NCBI GenBank assembly: GCA_965226245.1 | Contig: CBDDCL010000015.1 | Location: 3,224,001-3,288,000, forward strand | Direction of reading: 5' to 3' | Length of the DNA: 64,000 nucleotides | Source: CBDCYS01 sp965226245 | GTDB lineage: Bacteria > Acidobacteriota > Terriglobia > Bryobacterales > UBA6623 | Shown: one piece after another, positions 16,364 through 26,002 of the stretch | Position numbering within the stretch: position 1 is the stretch's first letter | How the letters are laid out: every line of letters begins with the position of its first letter | Notes under the pieces: generated by a model | What the model saw: the letters and a program-made list of their open reading frames with translations, nothing else | Database searches by the model: none | Told to the model about the DNA's origin: nothing | Position numbers and translations under genes: made by a program

Positions 16364-19300
16364 TTGGCTAACAACAAAACTTCCAAAAACGGTACTAACG
16401 ACAAGCAAGAAAGTTCCCGGTTTGGTTTTGCCATGGAAGAGCCAGCGGAGCAACAATTTACTAACAAAACAGACAATTCCGAGGTCCCCGAGCAGTACCG
16501 GGCTCTCCAGGACAGTCAAATGGCAAACGATGATTCCTTGACCAAGCTCCGTGCGGATTTGGAGCAACAAAGCGTACTCAGCACCGAATTTCAATCCATG
16601 GTGGAAGAGAAACTGGACGAATTGTCTAGCCCACCGGAGGAGCCCAGCGGCGATCTGAGCGAGAGACTAGCCGAACTCGAAGAACGTTTGCCGACATTTG
16701 GCGCGGATGCTCGAGTCGACGCCATCATGCTGCGTGTCGCGGAACTCGAAAGAAAGTTCGGCCAAGGTACGCCGGACCCGCTCGTGAACGAAATCATTCA
16801 CCGCTTGGGGGCGCTCGAAGGCAGCCGGTCACCCGCCGCTGGAGACGATTCGCGGCTGGATGAAGTGGAGGTTGGAGCAGTTGCTGGAACAGTGGCTACA
16901 GCTATTGGAGCTGGAGCAGTTGCTGGGGAGTTCCGAGCGATCCCCGAACCGATGACGTGGTGCTGCGAATCGCTTCTCTCGAGAGCGCGCTGAAGAAACC
17001 GGCGGAAGACGCTCGAGTGCCGGATTTGACGGGACGCCTCGAAGCGATCGAAAAGACAGCGGAAGAAATCAAGGCCGACCCGCGGGCGGAAGAGCTCACC
17101 TCGCGTCTTTCCGAGCTAGAAGCCGAAGCGGCCCGCAAAGAGGACCCGCGGTTTGCGGAGCTTTCCTCCAAACTCGATGAGTTGCAAACGCTTGCCGATG
17201 AACCGGCCTTTGATCTTCGCCTTGACTCGGTTTTGACGCGGCTTGAAGGAGCGGAGGAGCAGCTTAGCAAACCTCCCGCTGATCCGCGGGCAGGCGAGAT
17301 CACCGCAAGGCTCGAAGAGCTGGACCGTAAAGCGAGTGAGGCCGAATCGGATACACGAGTGGATGACATCGTGACCCGATTGGACACGTTGGAAGAAAAA
17401 ACGTCCCAGCCTGCCGAAGACTCCCGTGTCGGCGGACTGAGCGAACGATTAGGAACAGTCGAGACTCGCCTGCAAGAACCCGCGGCGGACGCCAGAGTGG
17501 ACGGAGTTTTAGAAAGAATTGCCCAGGTCGAAGAAGCGGCTCAGATCCCGGCCTCCGACCGGCGCGTGGACTTGTTGAGTTCCCGGCTGGGGTCGGTTGA
17601 GGAACAGATCGCCGAGTCGGCGCCCGGCCCGCGGGTCGACGACGTGCTCGAACGCCTCTCCACAGCCGAGGAGAAGGCAGAGAGCCTAACCTCCAGCGTG
17701 GACGAGGCCGCGACCCGCTTGTCCGGTTTGGAAGAGGCCGGCGGGAACACGGCTGATGCCGAACAAGTCGATGAGCTAAGCGAGCGCGTGAGGGCACTCG
17801 AAAGCGCGGAGTCTCAACCAGCTTCAGATCCTCGAGTCGAAGAGATTCTCCAGCGTATCGAGAAGGTGGAAGGGAATCTCCCTGCCGAAGACCTGGCGCA
17901 ACGACTTTCCGCGGTCGAGGATGCCGTTGCCGAAAACGCCGAGACGCCTTCCGGGGCCGCCAACGAAGAGGTGCTTACGCGGCTGGCTGCGTTGGAGGAG
18001 AAGCCCGCTGATTTATCATCGGACCCGCGAGTGGACGAGATCATCTCGCGAGTTGCGGAACTGGAAGGCGAAGCTTCCACCGCCGACCAGGACACCCGCC
18101 TCGACCGCGTCGTGGCGCGGCTCGAAGCATTCGAGGACGAGACACAGGAACTTGCTTCCAACTCGAAGCTGGACGATGTGTCTGAGCGCTTATCGGCCAT
18201 CGAGGAGCGTGCCGGGGAGCCCGACAAAGACGATTCGCAAGTCAAGGACGCGCTAGAGCGTGTCTCTGCCGTTGAGCGCGACTTGCGGTCCCTACCCTCC
18301 GAGCAGCGCTTCGATGAGCTCGTCGCCCGGATAGCGACCGTCGAGGTAAACACCGCCCAGCCGGCCGCCGATGATCGCATCGATGATGTGCTCTCCCGGC
18401 TGGCGGCTTTGGACGATGCCGAAACGCCCGGCTCGGCATTGGCTGTCGCGGAGTTGACCGAGCGCCTTGATACGCTTGAACAGGCCTCCGGTCAAGACGA
18501 CTCCGAGAGCCTAGCAGAGGTAAAAGAGCGCCTCGCCAGCCTCGAAGAGACTTCCGAACAACAAGCGTCCGATGCAAGAGTCGGGGAGATACTGGAACGG
18601 CTGGGCTCTCTGGAATCCAACACCGGGGAACCGGCTGGCGAAGTCAACGAAATCAAGGCACGGATCACTGACGTCGAGGCAAAGGTCGCGGGACCCGGCG
18701 TCTCTGAGCTGGCTGCCCGGCTTGAGAGCATCGAGAACGCCGGTGGCAGCAAGCCCGATCCTCGAGTAGGCAAGCTGCTCGCGCGAGTGGGCTCGCTTGA
18801 GCGGTCGAAGTCCGAAGGCGGCGCCGCGGGTGTTGCCGAGCTGGCCGCTCGCATTAAGGGCATTGAAAACGCAGGCGGCGGGGGGAGTGATCCCAGAGTC
18901 ACTGAAATCATCTCGCGTCTCGCCGTACTTGAAAAGTCCGGTGTCCCTGTGTCCGATGGTTCAGGGGAAGCTCCGGAGGGTTTCGAAGATCTAGTGAATC
19001 GCGTTGCGGCTCTCGAAGACCGGGGACCTGATGACAATGGCCCGCTCGCTTCGTCCGCTGAATTGCAGACTCGGCTCGAAGATATGGAACGGCGCCTGGG
19101 TGACGCGGAGAATTCCGGCGGCGGAAATATCAAGGCCTTGCTCGAGCAGGAAACGAATCGTTGGTCCAACTGGTCACGCCAGACGGGGGATCAGATAAAG
19201 GAACTTCGACGCCAACTGCAGAAACTAAAGGCCCGCGACGGTGAAGAGGGTGCAGCCGGCGCATCTCCCGACCTTGCCAAAGCGATTGGAAACAGCATTG

Positions 19301-19422
19301 GCGATGCCTTGGGTAAATCCGGCGACTTGAAAACCGTCCGAACGCTTCAAACGGCCATGGCGTTTGCGCTTGCGATGGTCTACCCCATCGTGATCTACCT
19401 CCTGTTCAAGCTGGCGGAATAA
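16364..19422 (+). CDS. 23-residue-repeat, coiled-coil-like protein with C-terminal membrane segment (frameshift near 16.9 kb)
   Basis: A 209-codon frame (from 16364) and an 821-codon frame (to 19422) belong together; the join lies between about 16870 and 16945. The combined product would be about 1,020 residues. Most of it is a tandem of about 25 degenerate 23-residue units, consensus D-P/A/S-R-V-D-E-I-x-x-R-L-x-x-L-E-x-x, then a 6-residue acidic or Ala/Pro linker; examples are DTRVDDIVTRLDTLEE and DPRVDEIISRVAELEG. After a basic stretch (IKELRRQLQKLKARDGEEG) the protein ends in one hydrophobic helix (AMAFALAMVYPIVIYLLFKL), i.e. a tail anchor. No signal peptide, so the repeats should face the cytoplasm. 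It is read toward scpA-scpB, 192 bp downstream. Function unknown; a long membrane-tethered scaffold is the simplest idea. Confidence 0.75.
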
Positions 19423-19614
19423 CAGCCGCTCCGGCGTAGCCGTCTGATCCGAAATCAACGGGCAAGGGGCCCGGCGGTCGCGCCGGCTCCGCAGTCCCCC
19501 ACTCTAACGTGAGGCCGTTCCCCGCCTCCCCGTGCGACTCTCGATAGCTTACGCCCATGCTAAAGTTAGATTCGATCCTCTGCTGTTCCCCGAGCAGCAA
19601 GGATTCGGGCGAGC

Positions 19615-20496
19615 GTGGATGCCCCCGTGAGCGAAACAGCCCCTTCCCATGTATCCGACGCAGATTCCGTCGTGACACCGGAGAACGACTCATCGCCTCC
19701 TGAAGATGATGCCCGGGACGACTCCGTTTTCCGGGTCCGGCTGGAGCATTACGAAGGGCCTCTCGATCTTCTCCTCGATCTGATTCGCCGGCACAAGATC
19801 GACATCCGCGACATCCCGATCGCCCAAATCACCAGTCAATATCTGGAGTTCCTGCGCCGCGCCGGCGAGTTGAATATCAATTTGGGCGGCGAGTTCGTCT
19901 TCATAGCCGCGACGCTGATCCAGATCAAGTCGAAGATGCTGCTGCCCCGCGATCCCACTATTCCCGGGCAACAGCAAGAAGATCCGCGGGACGAGCTTGT
20001 TCAAAAACTGCTGGAGTACGAAACCTTCAAGCAGGCGTCACAGATGCTGCGCGAGAAGCGCCTGGTCGAGGAAAGCACCTGGTCGAACCCGCCGCTGCAG
20101 GCGTTCGCCGGGGAAGACGAAGATCCGGGTCTCGCAGTGTCCGTGTTCGATCTGGTCAAGACGTTTCAAGACGTGCTGGAGCGCGCCAAGAACCGGCCGA
20201 GCTACGAAGTTCCCGGCGGCGATGTCTCGGTCGGAAGCCGCATCGCTTATCTGAAAAACCTGCTTCTCAGCGAAGACGAGCCCGTCGTGCTGCGCGAAGT
20301 ATTTGAGCGGCAGCCCAGCCGCCGCGCCCTGATCGCCACATTCCTGGCCGTTCTCGAGATGGTTCGCATGCAAGCCATTCTTCTGCGCCAGAACAAGTCG
20401 TTTGACGAAATCGTGATTCGAAAACATAAGATGTTTGACGTTGTATTCAGTAACGATCAGCCGTTGCTCGCCGCCGAGGGAGACTATCAAGCGTGA
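19615..20496 (+). CDS. scpA: Segregation and condensation protein A
   Basis: About 293 residues from GTG 19615 (a second GTG at 19627 is as likely). After a 40-residue acidic leader the kleisin N-terminal domain reads VRLEHYEGPLDLLLDLIRRH, KIDIRDIPIAQITSQYLEFL and FVFIAATLIQIKSKMLLPRD. The C-terminal winged helix is near FLAVLEMVRMQAILLRQNKS. ScpA bridges the SMC heads and, with ScpB, forms the bacterial condensin used in chromosome segregation. The scpB start overlaps its stop by four bases (GTGA). Confidence 0.93.
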   Translation: MDAPVSETAPSHVSDADSVVTPENDSSPPEDDARDDSVFRVRLEHYEGPLDLLLDLIRRHKIDIRDIPIAQITSQYLEFLRRAGELNINLGGEFVFIAATLIQIKSKMLLPRDPTIPGQQQEDPRDELVQKLLEYETFKQASQMLREKRLVEESTWSNPPLQAFAGEDEDPGLAVSVFDLVKTFQDVLERAKNRPSYEVPGGDVSVGSRIAYLKNLLLSEDEPVVLREVFERQPSRRALIATFLAVLEMVRMQAILLRQNKSFDEIVIRKHKMFDVVFSNDQPLLAAEGDYQA

Positions 20497-21311
20497 GCGA
20501 GCAGCCGACATTGCCCGAACTACTTCCCGACCAAGCCCAGCGTCGCGCCTTGCTCGAAGCGATCGTCTACGTGGCCGAAGAACCGCTGACGCTCGAGCAG
20601 ATTGCCGGCGGGCTGCAATTTCCTCAGGAGATGGTCAAGAACGATCTCGACGCGATGATCTCGGAGTACACGCAACCAACTCGGGGCATTGAGATCCGGA
20701 TGATTGCCGGCGGCTACAAGATGTCAACGAAGGCCGAGCATCACGAGGGCGTGCGGGGCTTTGTCAAGACCCTTCGCCCCAGACTGAAACTCTCTTTGCC
20801 GGCGCTCGAAACCGTTGCTGTCATCGCCTACAAACAGCCCCTCACAGTGCCTGAGATTCAAGCCATACGCGGCGTCAACGTGAGCGGCGTCATCCACACT
20901 CTGCTGAGCCGCAAACTGATCACTACGGCGGGCCGCAAGAAAGTCATCGGGAGACCGATGCTCTACCGGACGACGAAAGAGTTCTTGATCCAGTTCGGAC
21001 TCAAGGACCTCTCCGAGTTGCCGAGCCTGAAAGAGTTCGAAGAACTCAGCCGCGGCATTCTGGGCGAGGGCGAAGCGGAAGCTGCTCCCGAAGAGCACGC
21101 CGGGACGGACGAAGCGGCCCCCGGCGAGCCGGCGCCAGCCGCGGAATCGGTGACACCCGGCGAAGACGAGCCGGCAAACCAAGAGGCGTCACTCGTGGAA
21201 GCAGAGACCGCCGACGAAGCAACTGGCAGCACCGGACCGCGAACCCCCGAAGGTAAAGCCCGATCCAGCCAAAACGCCCATGTGTGTGAGGCTCGTCCAG
21301 GCGATCGGTAA
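20493..21311 (+). CDS. scpB: Segregation and condensation protein B, with an atypical C-terminal tail
   Basis: Residues 1-190 match ScpB: ALLEAIVYVAEEPLTLEQIA, LKLSLPALETVAVIAYKQPL, VPEIQAIRGVNVSGVIHTLL and RKKVIGRPMLYRTTKEFLIQ, i.e. two winged-helix domains. After FEELSRGILGEG comes about 60 residues of acidic Ala/Glu/Pro sequence, then GPRTPEGKARSSQNAH, a motif known from unrelated Acidobacterial hypothetical and element-borne proteins, and a short end. The last roughly 15 codons overlap the antisense lipoyl remnant, so the natural C-terminus may have been replaced by a rearrangement. GTG start overlaps scpA. Confidence 0.88.
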   Translation: MSEQPTLPELLPDQAQRRALLEAIVYVAEEPLTLEQIAGGLQFPQEMVKNDLDAMISEYTQPTRGIEIRMIAGGYKMSTKAEHHEGVRGFVKTLRPRLKLSLPALETVAVIAYKQPLTVPEIQAIRGVNVSGVIHTLLSRKLITTAGRKKVIGRPMLYRTTKEFLIQFGLKDLSELPSLKEFEELSRGILGEGEAEAAPEEHAGTDEAAPGEPAPAAESVTPGEDEPANQEASLVEAETADEATGSTGPRTPEGKARSSQNAHVCEARPGDR

Positions 21312-21537
21312 GGATGGCTACAGGAGCCAAAGCAGTCGCCAGCGAACCCTCCGGCGCCAAGATCTCGCGTAGATAGCCGTCGACGAAAGACTCGATGTCC
21401 ATGTCCACTTTGTCGGTTTCGACTTCGACGAGAGCTTCCCCCTTTGACACCTTGTCGCCGGCCTTTTTGTGCCACGTGAGTACTTTGGCCTCGTTCGTGG
21501 TTTGCCCAAGGTCGGGCAGGACGATGACGTGCTGCAT
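21303..21537 (-). pseudogene. Orphan lipoyl domain: N-terminal remnant of a 2-oxoacid dehydrogenase E2
   Basis: It begins MQHVIVLPDLGQTTNEAKVL, followed by WHKKAGDKVSKGEALVEVET, DKVDMDIES and YLREILAPEGSLATALAPVA, a complete lipoyl domain with the modified Lys in ETDKVDM. After about residue 80 the homology stops (at the junction with scpB's 3' end) and the frame runs on into antisense scpB. The linker, E1/E3-binding and catalytic domains of E2 are absent. It would fit the E1 pair at 8.2-10.3 kb as the missing E2, suggesting a rearranged operon (inference). Confidence 0.8.
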
Positions 21538-21632
21538 ATTGAGCGAATAATGTTTAGTAAAAAATCATCTTGGGTGAGGAACCCCCAGGTCTATGGCCGT
21601 TAATGGCCGTTATGGTTCTTTGTCAAACCACA

Positions 21633-23423
21633 TTAAGATCCCGGTTCCACCTTGACGCCATTTCCCTCTTCGATCAACACTTCACGGTTGGCATCGGTTG
21701 GACCAAACTTCTCCTCAAGCCCGCTGGGCCAGCGGACTTCGATGCGGTCTACGCGAGCCGCCTGGCCTAGCCCGAAGTGCAGTCGCATGTCATTGTGCGA
21801 GATGTAGCTGCCGCCGCTGCGGACCTCGTCGATCTGAGTCAGCGATCCGGCTTTCACGGTGACCACGGCGCCGATACCGTTGCGGTTTGATTTTGTACCC
21901 CGTGTCTTGACCAAAAGCCAGTTCCCTTTTCCCTCACGGTTGATCAGCAAGCTGGGCCGGTCGTCTAAGTTGTTGATCACGATTTCGATGGCGCCATCGT
22001 TATCGAGGTCACCAAAGGCCGCGCCCCGACTGGAGTGCTTGGCGAGGATTCCCGAGCCGGCTTCCGCCGAAATGTCCCGAAAGGCGCCGTTACGCAAGTT
22101 CCAGTATACATTGCTCTCCTGCTTGTATCGGGTATCCAGTTTTAACTGATCGACGGAAGGGTAGACATGCCCATTTACCATGACAATGTCTTTCCATCCG
22201 TCGTGGTCTATGTCCACAAAGCCTACGGCCCAACCCACAAAATGATTGTTGACCCCCAGTCCGCCTATAAAAGTCACATCAGTAAAAAAGCCTCCACCTT
22301 CATTCCTGTAGAGAGTCGGCATATCATCGGAAAAGTTAGTCTTGACAATGTCAAGCAAGCCATCATGATTGAAGTCGCCGGCGGCCGCGCCCATGCCTGC
22401 CTGCTCCTGACCGTCTTCGTTAAGGGCTAAGCCAGAGGTTATGCCGATGTCTGTAAAAGTTCCGTCTCGATTGTTGCGATAGAGAATGCTTGGGTTAGAG
22501 TCGCAGGCAACGTAGAGATCCGTCCAGCCGTCAGTGTCAAAATCGCCGGTCAGCACCGAAAAGCTGTAATGACCCGACGGTTCGGCAAAGCCGCTCTCCT
22601 TGGAGACATCGGCGAACTTTCCGTTGGGGAGAGAGTGGTACAGCACGTTGGTTCCGCCCGGCAAACCGCGGGGACCGCAAATAACGGGGTGCCCTTTGTA
22701 AAAGCAGAAGCTCTCTTCTCCCGGCTTCGGCGCGACGGCAGGATCGAAAAGCATGTAATTGGCAACGGCTATATCGAGTTTCCCGTCCCGATCGTAATCG
22801 AGAAAGGCGCAACCTGTTCCCCATCGTGTGCCTTTCGCGGTCAATCCAGTAACCTGAGTAACGTCGTCAAAAGTGCCATCGCCCTGGTTCCGGTACAAAG
22901 CGTTTTGGCCATAGTAGGTGACAAAGAGGTCGTCGAATCCATCGTTATCATAATCGCCGACACAGACTCCTTGACCCCAACCCGTGCGCAGCAATCCGGC
23001 CTTAGCCGTGACATCTTCAAATTTAAGATTCCCGCGGTTACGAAAAAGGCGGTTGCTGGGCGAAGCCCCTGCGCCTTCACGTCGCCATCGAGTAGCGTTG
23101 ACCAGAAAGATGTCAAATAGACCATCGTTGTCAAAGTCGAAGATGGCGACCCCGCCCCCAGTAGCCTCCAGGATGTAAGTCTTCTCAACCGGCTCGCCGG
23201 CTACATGCTTGAAACTGAGGCCCGCCTCCCCAGCTATGTCTTCAAACTTCACAGCTGGGGGTGGAAGGCCGGCATCCGCAAGGCGAGACAACCGCGGCTT
23301 CCGCCCGGACACCGCTACGCCCTGAGCCCTCACATAGCTGGAGCTTTCAGCAAACATCGCCGCCACCAGGAGAAGTCCCCAATGTATCCGCAACGAGCGT
23401 ATTGGCAAGAGTGATTGTCGCAT
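21633..23423 (-). CDS. Secreted CRTAC1/ASPIC-UnbV FG-GAP repeat protein
   Basis: 596 residues with an N-terminal signal-like segment (IHWGLLLVAAMFAESSSYVR). About seven VCBS/FG-GAP blades follow, each with a calcium-binding DxDxDGxxD loop: VAIFDFDNDGLFDIFLVN, VGDYDNDGFDDLFVTYYG, LDYDRDGKLDIAVANYM, GDFDTDGWTDLYVACDSNP, GDFNHDGLLDIVKTNFSDD, FVDIDHDGWKDIVMVNGH and FGDLDNDGAIEIVINNLDD. The C-terminus is the ASPIC/UnbV domain (EVRSGGSYISHNDMRLHFGL, VRWPSGLEEKF). These proteins are exported beta-propellers abundant in Acidobacteria; ligand unknown. It lies 32 bp downstream of a second FG-GAP gene. Confidence 0.9.
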   Translation of the reverse strand: MRQSLLPIRSLRIHWGLLLVAAMFAESSSYVRAQGVAVSGRKPRLSRLADAGLPPPAVKFEDIAGEAGLSFKHVAGEPVEKTYILEATGGGVAIFDFDNDGLFDIFLVNATRWRREGAGASPSNRLFRNRGNLKFEDVTAKAGLLRTGWGQGVCVGDYDNDGFDDLFVTYYGQNALYRNQGDGTFDDVTQVTGLTAKGTRWGTGCAFLDYDRDGKLDIAVANYMLFDPAVAPKPGEESFCFYKGHPVICGPRGLPGGTNVLYHSLPNGKFADVSKESGFAEPSGHYSFSVLTGDFDTDGWTDLYVACDSNPSILYRNNRDGTFTDIGITSGLALNEDGQEQAGMGAAAGDFNHDGLLDIVKTNFSDDMPTLYRNEGGGFFTDVTFIGGLGVNNHFVGWAVGFVDIDHDGWKDIVMVNGHVYPSVDQLKLDTRYKQESNVYWNLRNGAFRDISAEAGSGILAKHSSRGAAFGDLDNDGAIEIVINNLDDRPSLLINREGKGNWLLVKTRGTKSNRNGIGAVVTVKAGSLTQIDEVRSGGSYISHNDMRLHFGLGQAARVDRIEVRWPSGLEEKFGPTDANREVLIEEGNGVKVEPGS

Positions 23424-23455
23424 CTCGAGGGCCCGGATTCGAAGAAGCGGCCGGA

Positions 23456-24607
23456 TTAGCGCCTAGTTTTCGTCAGGTTTTCGAAGAAGAACACGCCACC
23501 CTTACCACCCACGGCGAAATCCAGATCTCCGTCACCATCGACGTCAACCACCGGAATCTGCATTCCGCCGCCCGCTCGCGAACCGTAGTCAATGATGTGC
23601 TTGACCCACTCGATTTTCGTGGTGTCATGTTCTCGCAGGTATTCATACCAATAAATCCCGAGTGGCTCTCTCCCTCCCGGGTCACGTCCGTTATGAGCCA
23701 GCAGGCGCTTTCCCGTCAGGAAATCCTTGCGGCCGTCTCCATTCAAATCCACCATGGTCATGGCGTGTGCCTGGGACCAGCTTTCATCAATGACATGCTT
23801 GATCCAAGTACCCGCCTCGACGCGCTCCATCCAGAAAACTCCATAGTCGTGCGCCTGAGAGGTTACGATGTCCTGACGACCGTCTCCGTTGATATCCAGT
23901 ACATAGATAAAACCAACCGCCCCTAAATCGAAATCCGCATGCCACTTCCAATCGCCTCCGCGTGGATCCAAAGGGGCGGCAAACCAGCCTTTCGGAGTCA
24001 GGATGTCGGTGCGGCCGTCACCGTTCACATCACCCGCACCGATGCCGTGGCCATAGCTTTTGGGGCTAACTACATGCTTGACAAATCGGCCGCCCTTTCG
24101 TTCGTACCAGGCAAGCGGTGCGGTTGCTTGGCCAAACTGAGGAAGAAGTTCGTCGGCCCTTCCGTCGTTGTCCATGTCGACAAGGAAGACGAATTCTACC
24201 GAGGCGCCGGTCTCGATGGGATGCTCTTTCCACTCGCCCTTCGCTCGGCCGGGGTTCTCCATCCACACAAGACGTCGAGTGAAATAGGAGGAACTCACAA
24301 CGTCTACAAGGTCATCGCCGTTCACGTCGACAGGGAGGTCAGTGAAGTTATCGAGGTAGTTGTTCGTAAAACTGACGCTGCGAAATCTGTGCCTGATCCA
24401 GGTGGGTCCTGCGAACCAATTCTCGCCAGACACAATATCGACGTTGCCGTCTCCATTCATATCAGCGAACGCACAGGTCTCGTTTACACCGAGGTCCACG
24501 GTATGCTTTCGAAACGGGATATCATCGGGCCGAACAACAGTTCGGCCGACGGCTGCCAAGAAACATGCGATCAAAACCCACGAATATCGCTTTCTAACAA
24601 TTCGCAT
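23456..24607 (-). CDS. Secreted FG-GAP/VCBS repeat protein
   Basis: 383 residues with a signal peptide (WVLIACFLAAVGRTVVRPDD). Six or so propeller blades carry DxNGDGxxD loops: FADMNGDGNVDIVSGENWF, VDVNGDDLVDVVSSSYFTR, LVDMDNDGRADELLPQFG, GDVNGDGRTDILTPKGWF, LDINGDGRQDIVTSQAHDY, VDLNGDGRKDFLTGKRLL and VDVDGDGDLDFAVGGKG. There is no ASPIC domain. It is first of a two-gene unit with the CRTAC1 gene. Probably periplasmic or cell-surface, calcium-stabilised. Confidence 0.88.
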   Translation of the reverse strand: MRIVRKRYSWVLIACFLAAVGRTVVRPDDIPFRKHTVDLGVNETCAFADMNGDGNVDIVSGENWFAGPTWIRHRFRSVSFTNNYLDNFTDLPVDVNGDDLVDVVSSSYFTRRLVWMENPGRAKGEWKEHPIETGASVEFVFLVDMDNDGRADELLPQFGQATAPLAWYERKGGRFVKHVVSPKSYGHGIGAGDVNGDGRTDILTPKGWFAAPLDPRGGDWKWHADFDLGAVGFIYVLDINGDGRQDIVTSQAHDYGVFWMERVEAGTWIKHVIDESWSQAHAMTMVDLNGDGRKDFLTGKRLLAHNGRDPGGREPLGIYWYEYLREHDTTKIEWVKHIIDYGSRAGGGMQIPVVDVDGDGDLDFAVGGKGGVFFFENLTKTRR

Positions 24608-24958
24608 CGCAGATTCCCTCCTCTAGACCGGAATTTCCGTTTGGGACTCTGCCGCGGTCATGGTACAGCGCTTGCGGCCGGGAGCGCAAGCAATTTCCGC
24701 CTCGGAACGCCCGCCGCAGCCCCATTTGATGCGACCCGATTTTGCCGTCCGACGAGGCCCCCTTCCCGCCACCTAGCCCATTTCTCAGACACCGCTCCCG
24801 ACCCTTCTCCACTTTGGCAACGAGATTTGGTCCCTCAATCTGGGTGCTAGCCGCCGGGAACAGGCAGCGCCCAGATCCAGCCTAGCATGTCTGCAAACAC
24901 CTTGCGGTTGAGATGACCCTCGGCCAACTAGAGCGGGGGAGCGAGTAAGGGAGATCCT
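24608..24958. other. Intergenic region, 351 bp, between the propeller operon and the aldolase gene
   Basis: No convincing reading frame on either strand. It must contain the promoter of the minus-strand propeller operon starting at 24607, but no clear -35/-10 pair was recognised. The aldolase stop lies at its other end. Confidence 0.35.
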
Positions 24959-25861
24959 CTACCGGGCCTTGCCAGCACTGCCGAACAAATGCATCAGGTC
25001 TTCGACGGTCTTATGAAGAGCGCCCCTCGCGGCCGCCAGCACGTCGTTATCGAGGCCGGAACCCACCACCTCGTAGGGGTTGTAATCGCCACTGATCTGC
25101 CCGCAGGCGTCCTGCAGCGCTTCAAAGTAGCACCTCTTTAGCATGCTGCCGACGTTGATCTTCCTTACTCCAAGCCGAATCGACTCAGTGAGATCCGCCC
25201 GCCGCACCGAGCTGGCCCCATGCAAAACCAGCGGCACGGGAACCGCCTTCCTCAGCTCCGCCACGCTTGAAAGACTCAGACGCACCTCGCTGCGGCCGTG
25301 GAGATGGACCTGCCCCACATTCACGGCAAAGGCATCGATGCCGGTGCCTGTGACGAAAGCGCAAGCAGAGGCCGGCTCGGTGAGTCGAAGGTCCTCCGGC
25401 TGGGCCGAGAGGTTGCCGCTGACGCCGGGAAGGGACGTCATCTCTCCCTCCACCGCCACAGAAACCCGATGGGCTTTCTCTACGACCCGGCAAACACGTT
25501 CTTGATGCTCTTCGAAACTGAGCGCCTCGTCGCTGAACATGACCAGGCCAAACCCTAAATCGATCGCTTCCAGTACCCAGTCGAGGTTTGACGATTCGTT
25601 GAAGACTAGGCAAGCGGGCACCGAAAGATTCCTGCAGGTCTCTTCGCCCAACGCGGCGTAAATCCGGAGGCGTTCCTTGCGCCCCCGCACCGCATGCGGG
25701 AGATAGATGCCGCTGAATCCAAGAAGGACTGGCGAGTCCACGGCTTCGGCGGCGTCGGCCACGGCCAGCACCGACCCCAGGTCCCAATTCTCGAAATAAC
25801 CGACAGCGTATTGGCCTCGCTCGGCGTCGGCCATCAGTTCTTTGAAAGGAACGAGCGGCAT
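24959..25861 (-). CDS. Class II aldolase-like protein lacking the usual first metal ligand
   Basis: 300 residues in the fructose/tagatose-bisphosphate aldolase fold: N-terminal FKELMADAERGQYAVGYFEN (normal family: LL..A...YAVGAFN), VSVAVEGEMTSLPGVSGN (the VEAELG block), FAVNVGQVHLHGRSEVRLSL (GxxHG position), VPLVLHGASSVRRADLTESI (LHGGSG block) and GVRKINVGSMLKR. The conserved DHG/DHC segment that supplies a catalytic Asp and zinc-binding His is replaced by VFNESSNLDWVLEAI, and GGSG is GASS. So the enzyme is either inactive or has another chemistry. The gene ends 58 bp from ISXO2-like copy 3. Confidence 0.75.
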   Translation of the reverse strand: MPLVPFKELMADAERGQYAVGYFENWDLGSVLAVADAAEAVDSPVLLGFSGIYLPHAVRGRKERLRIYAALGEETCRNLSVPACLVFNESSNLDWVLEAIDLGFGLVMFSDEALSFEEHQERVCRVVEKAHRVSVAVEGEMTSLPGVSGNLSAQPEDLRLTEPASACAFVTGTGIDAFAVNVGQVHLHGRSEVRLSLSSVAELRKAVPVPLVLHGASSVRRADLTESIRLGVRKINVGSMLKRCYFEALQDACGQISGDYNPYEVVGSGLDNDVLAAARGALHKTVEDLMHLFGSAGKAR

Positions 25862-26002
25862 GGTCCCTCCGTCAGTTTGCGGCGCCCTGTTGAACTGTTT
25901 CTTCTGATATATGCCTCGTATGGGGTATTTAGTTGACTCCAGTAGCCACTACATCTTGGGGGTGGGGGTGCCGGCCCTGGTGGCCTCGACCATTGTCTTA
26001 TA

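Noticed and set aside
16364..19422. CRISPR-like or DNA tandem-repeat array because of the 69-bp period
   Set aside because: The repeat is degenerate at DNA level and conserved at protein level (third-position changes), so it is a coding repeat, not an array of identical repeats with spacers.
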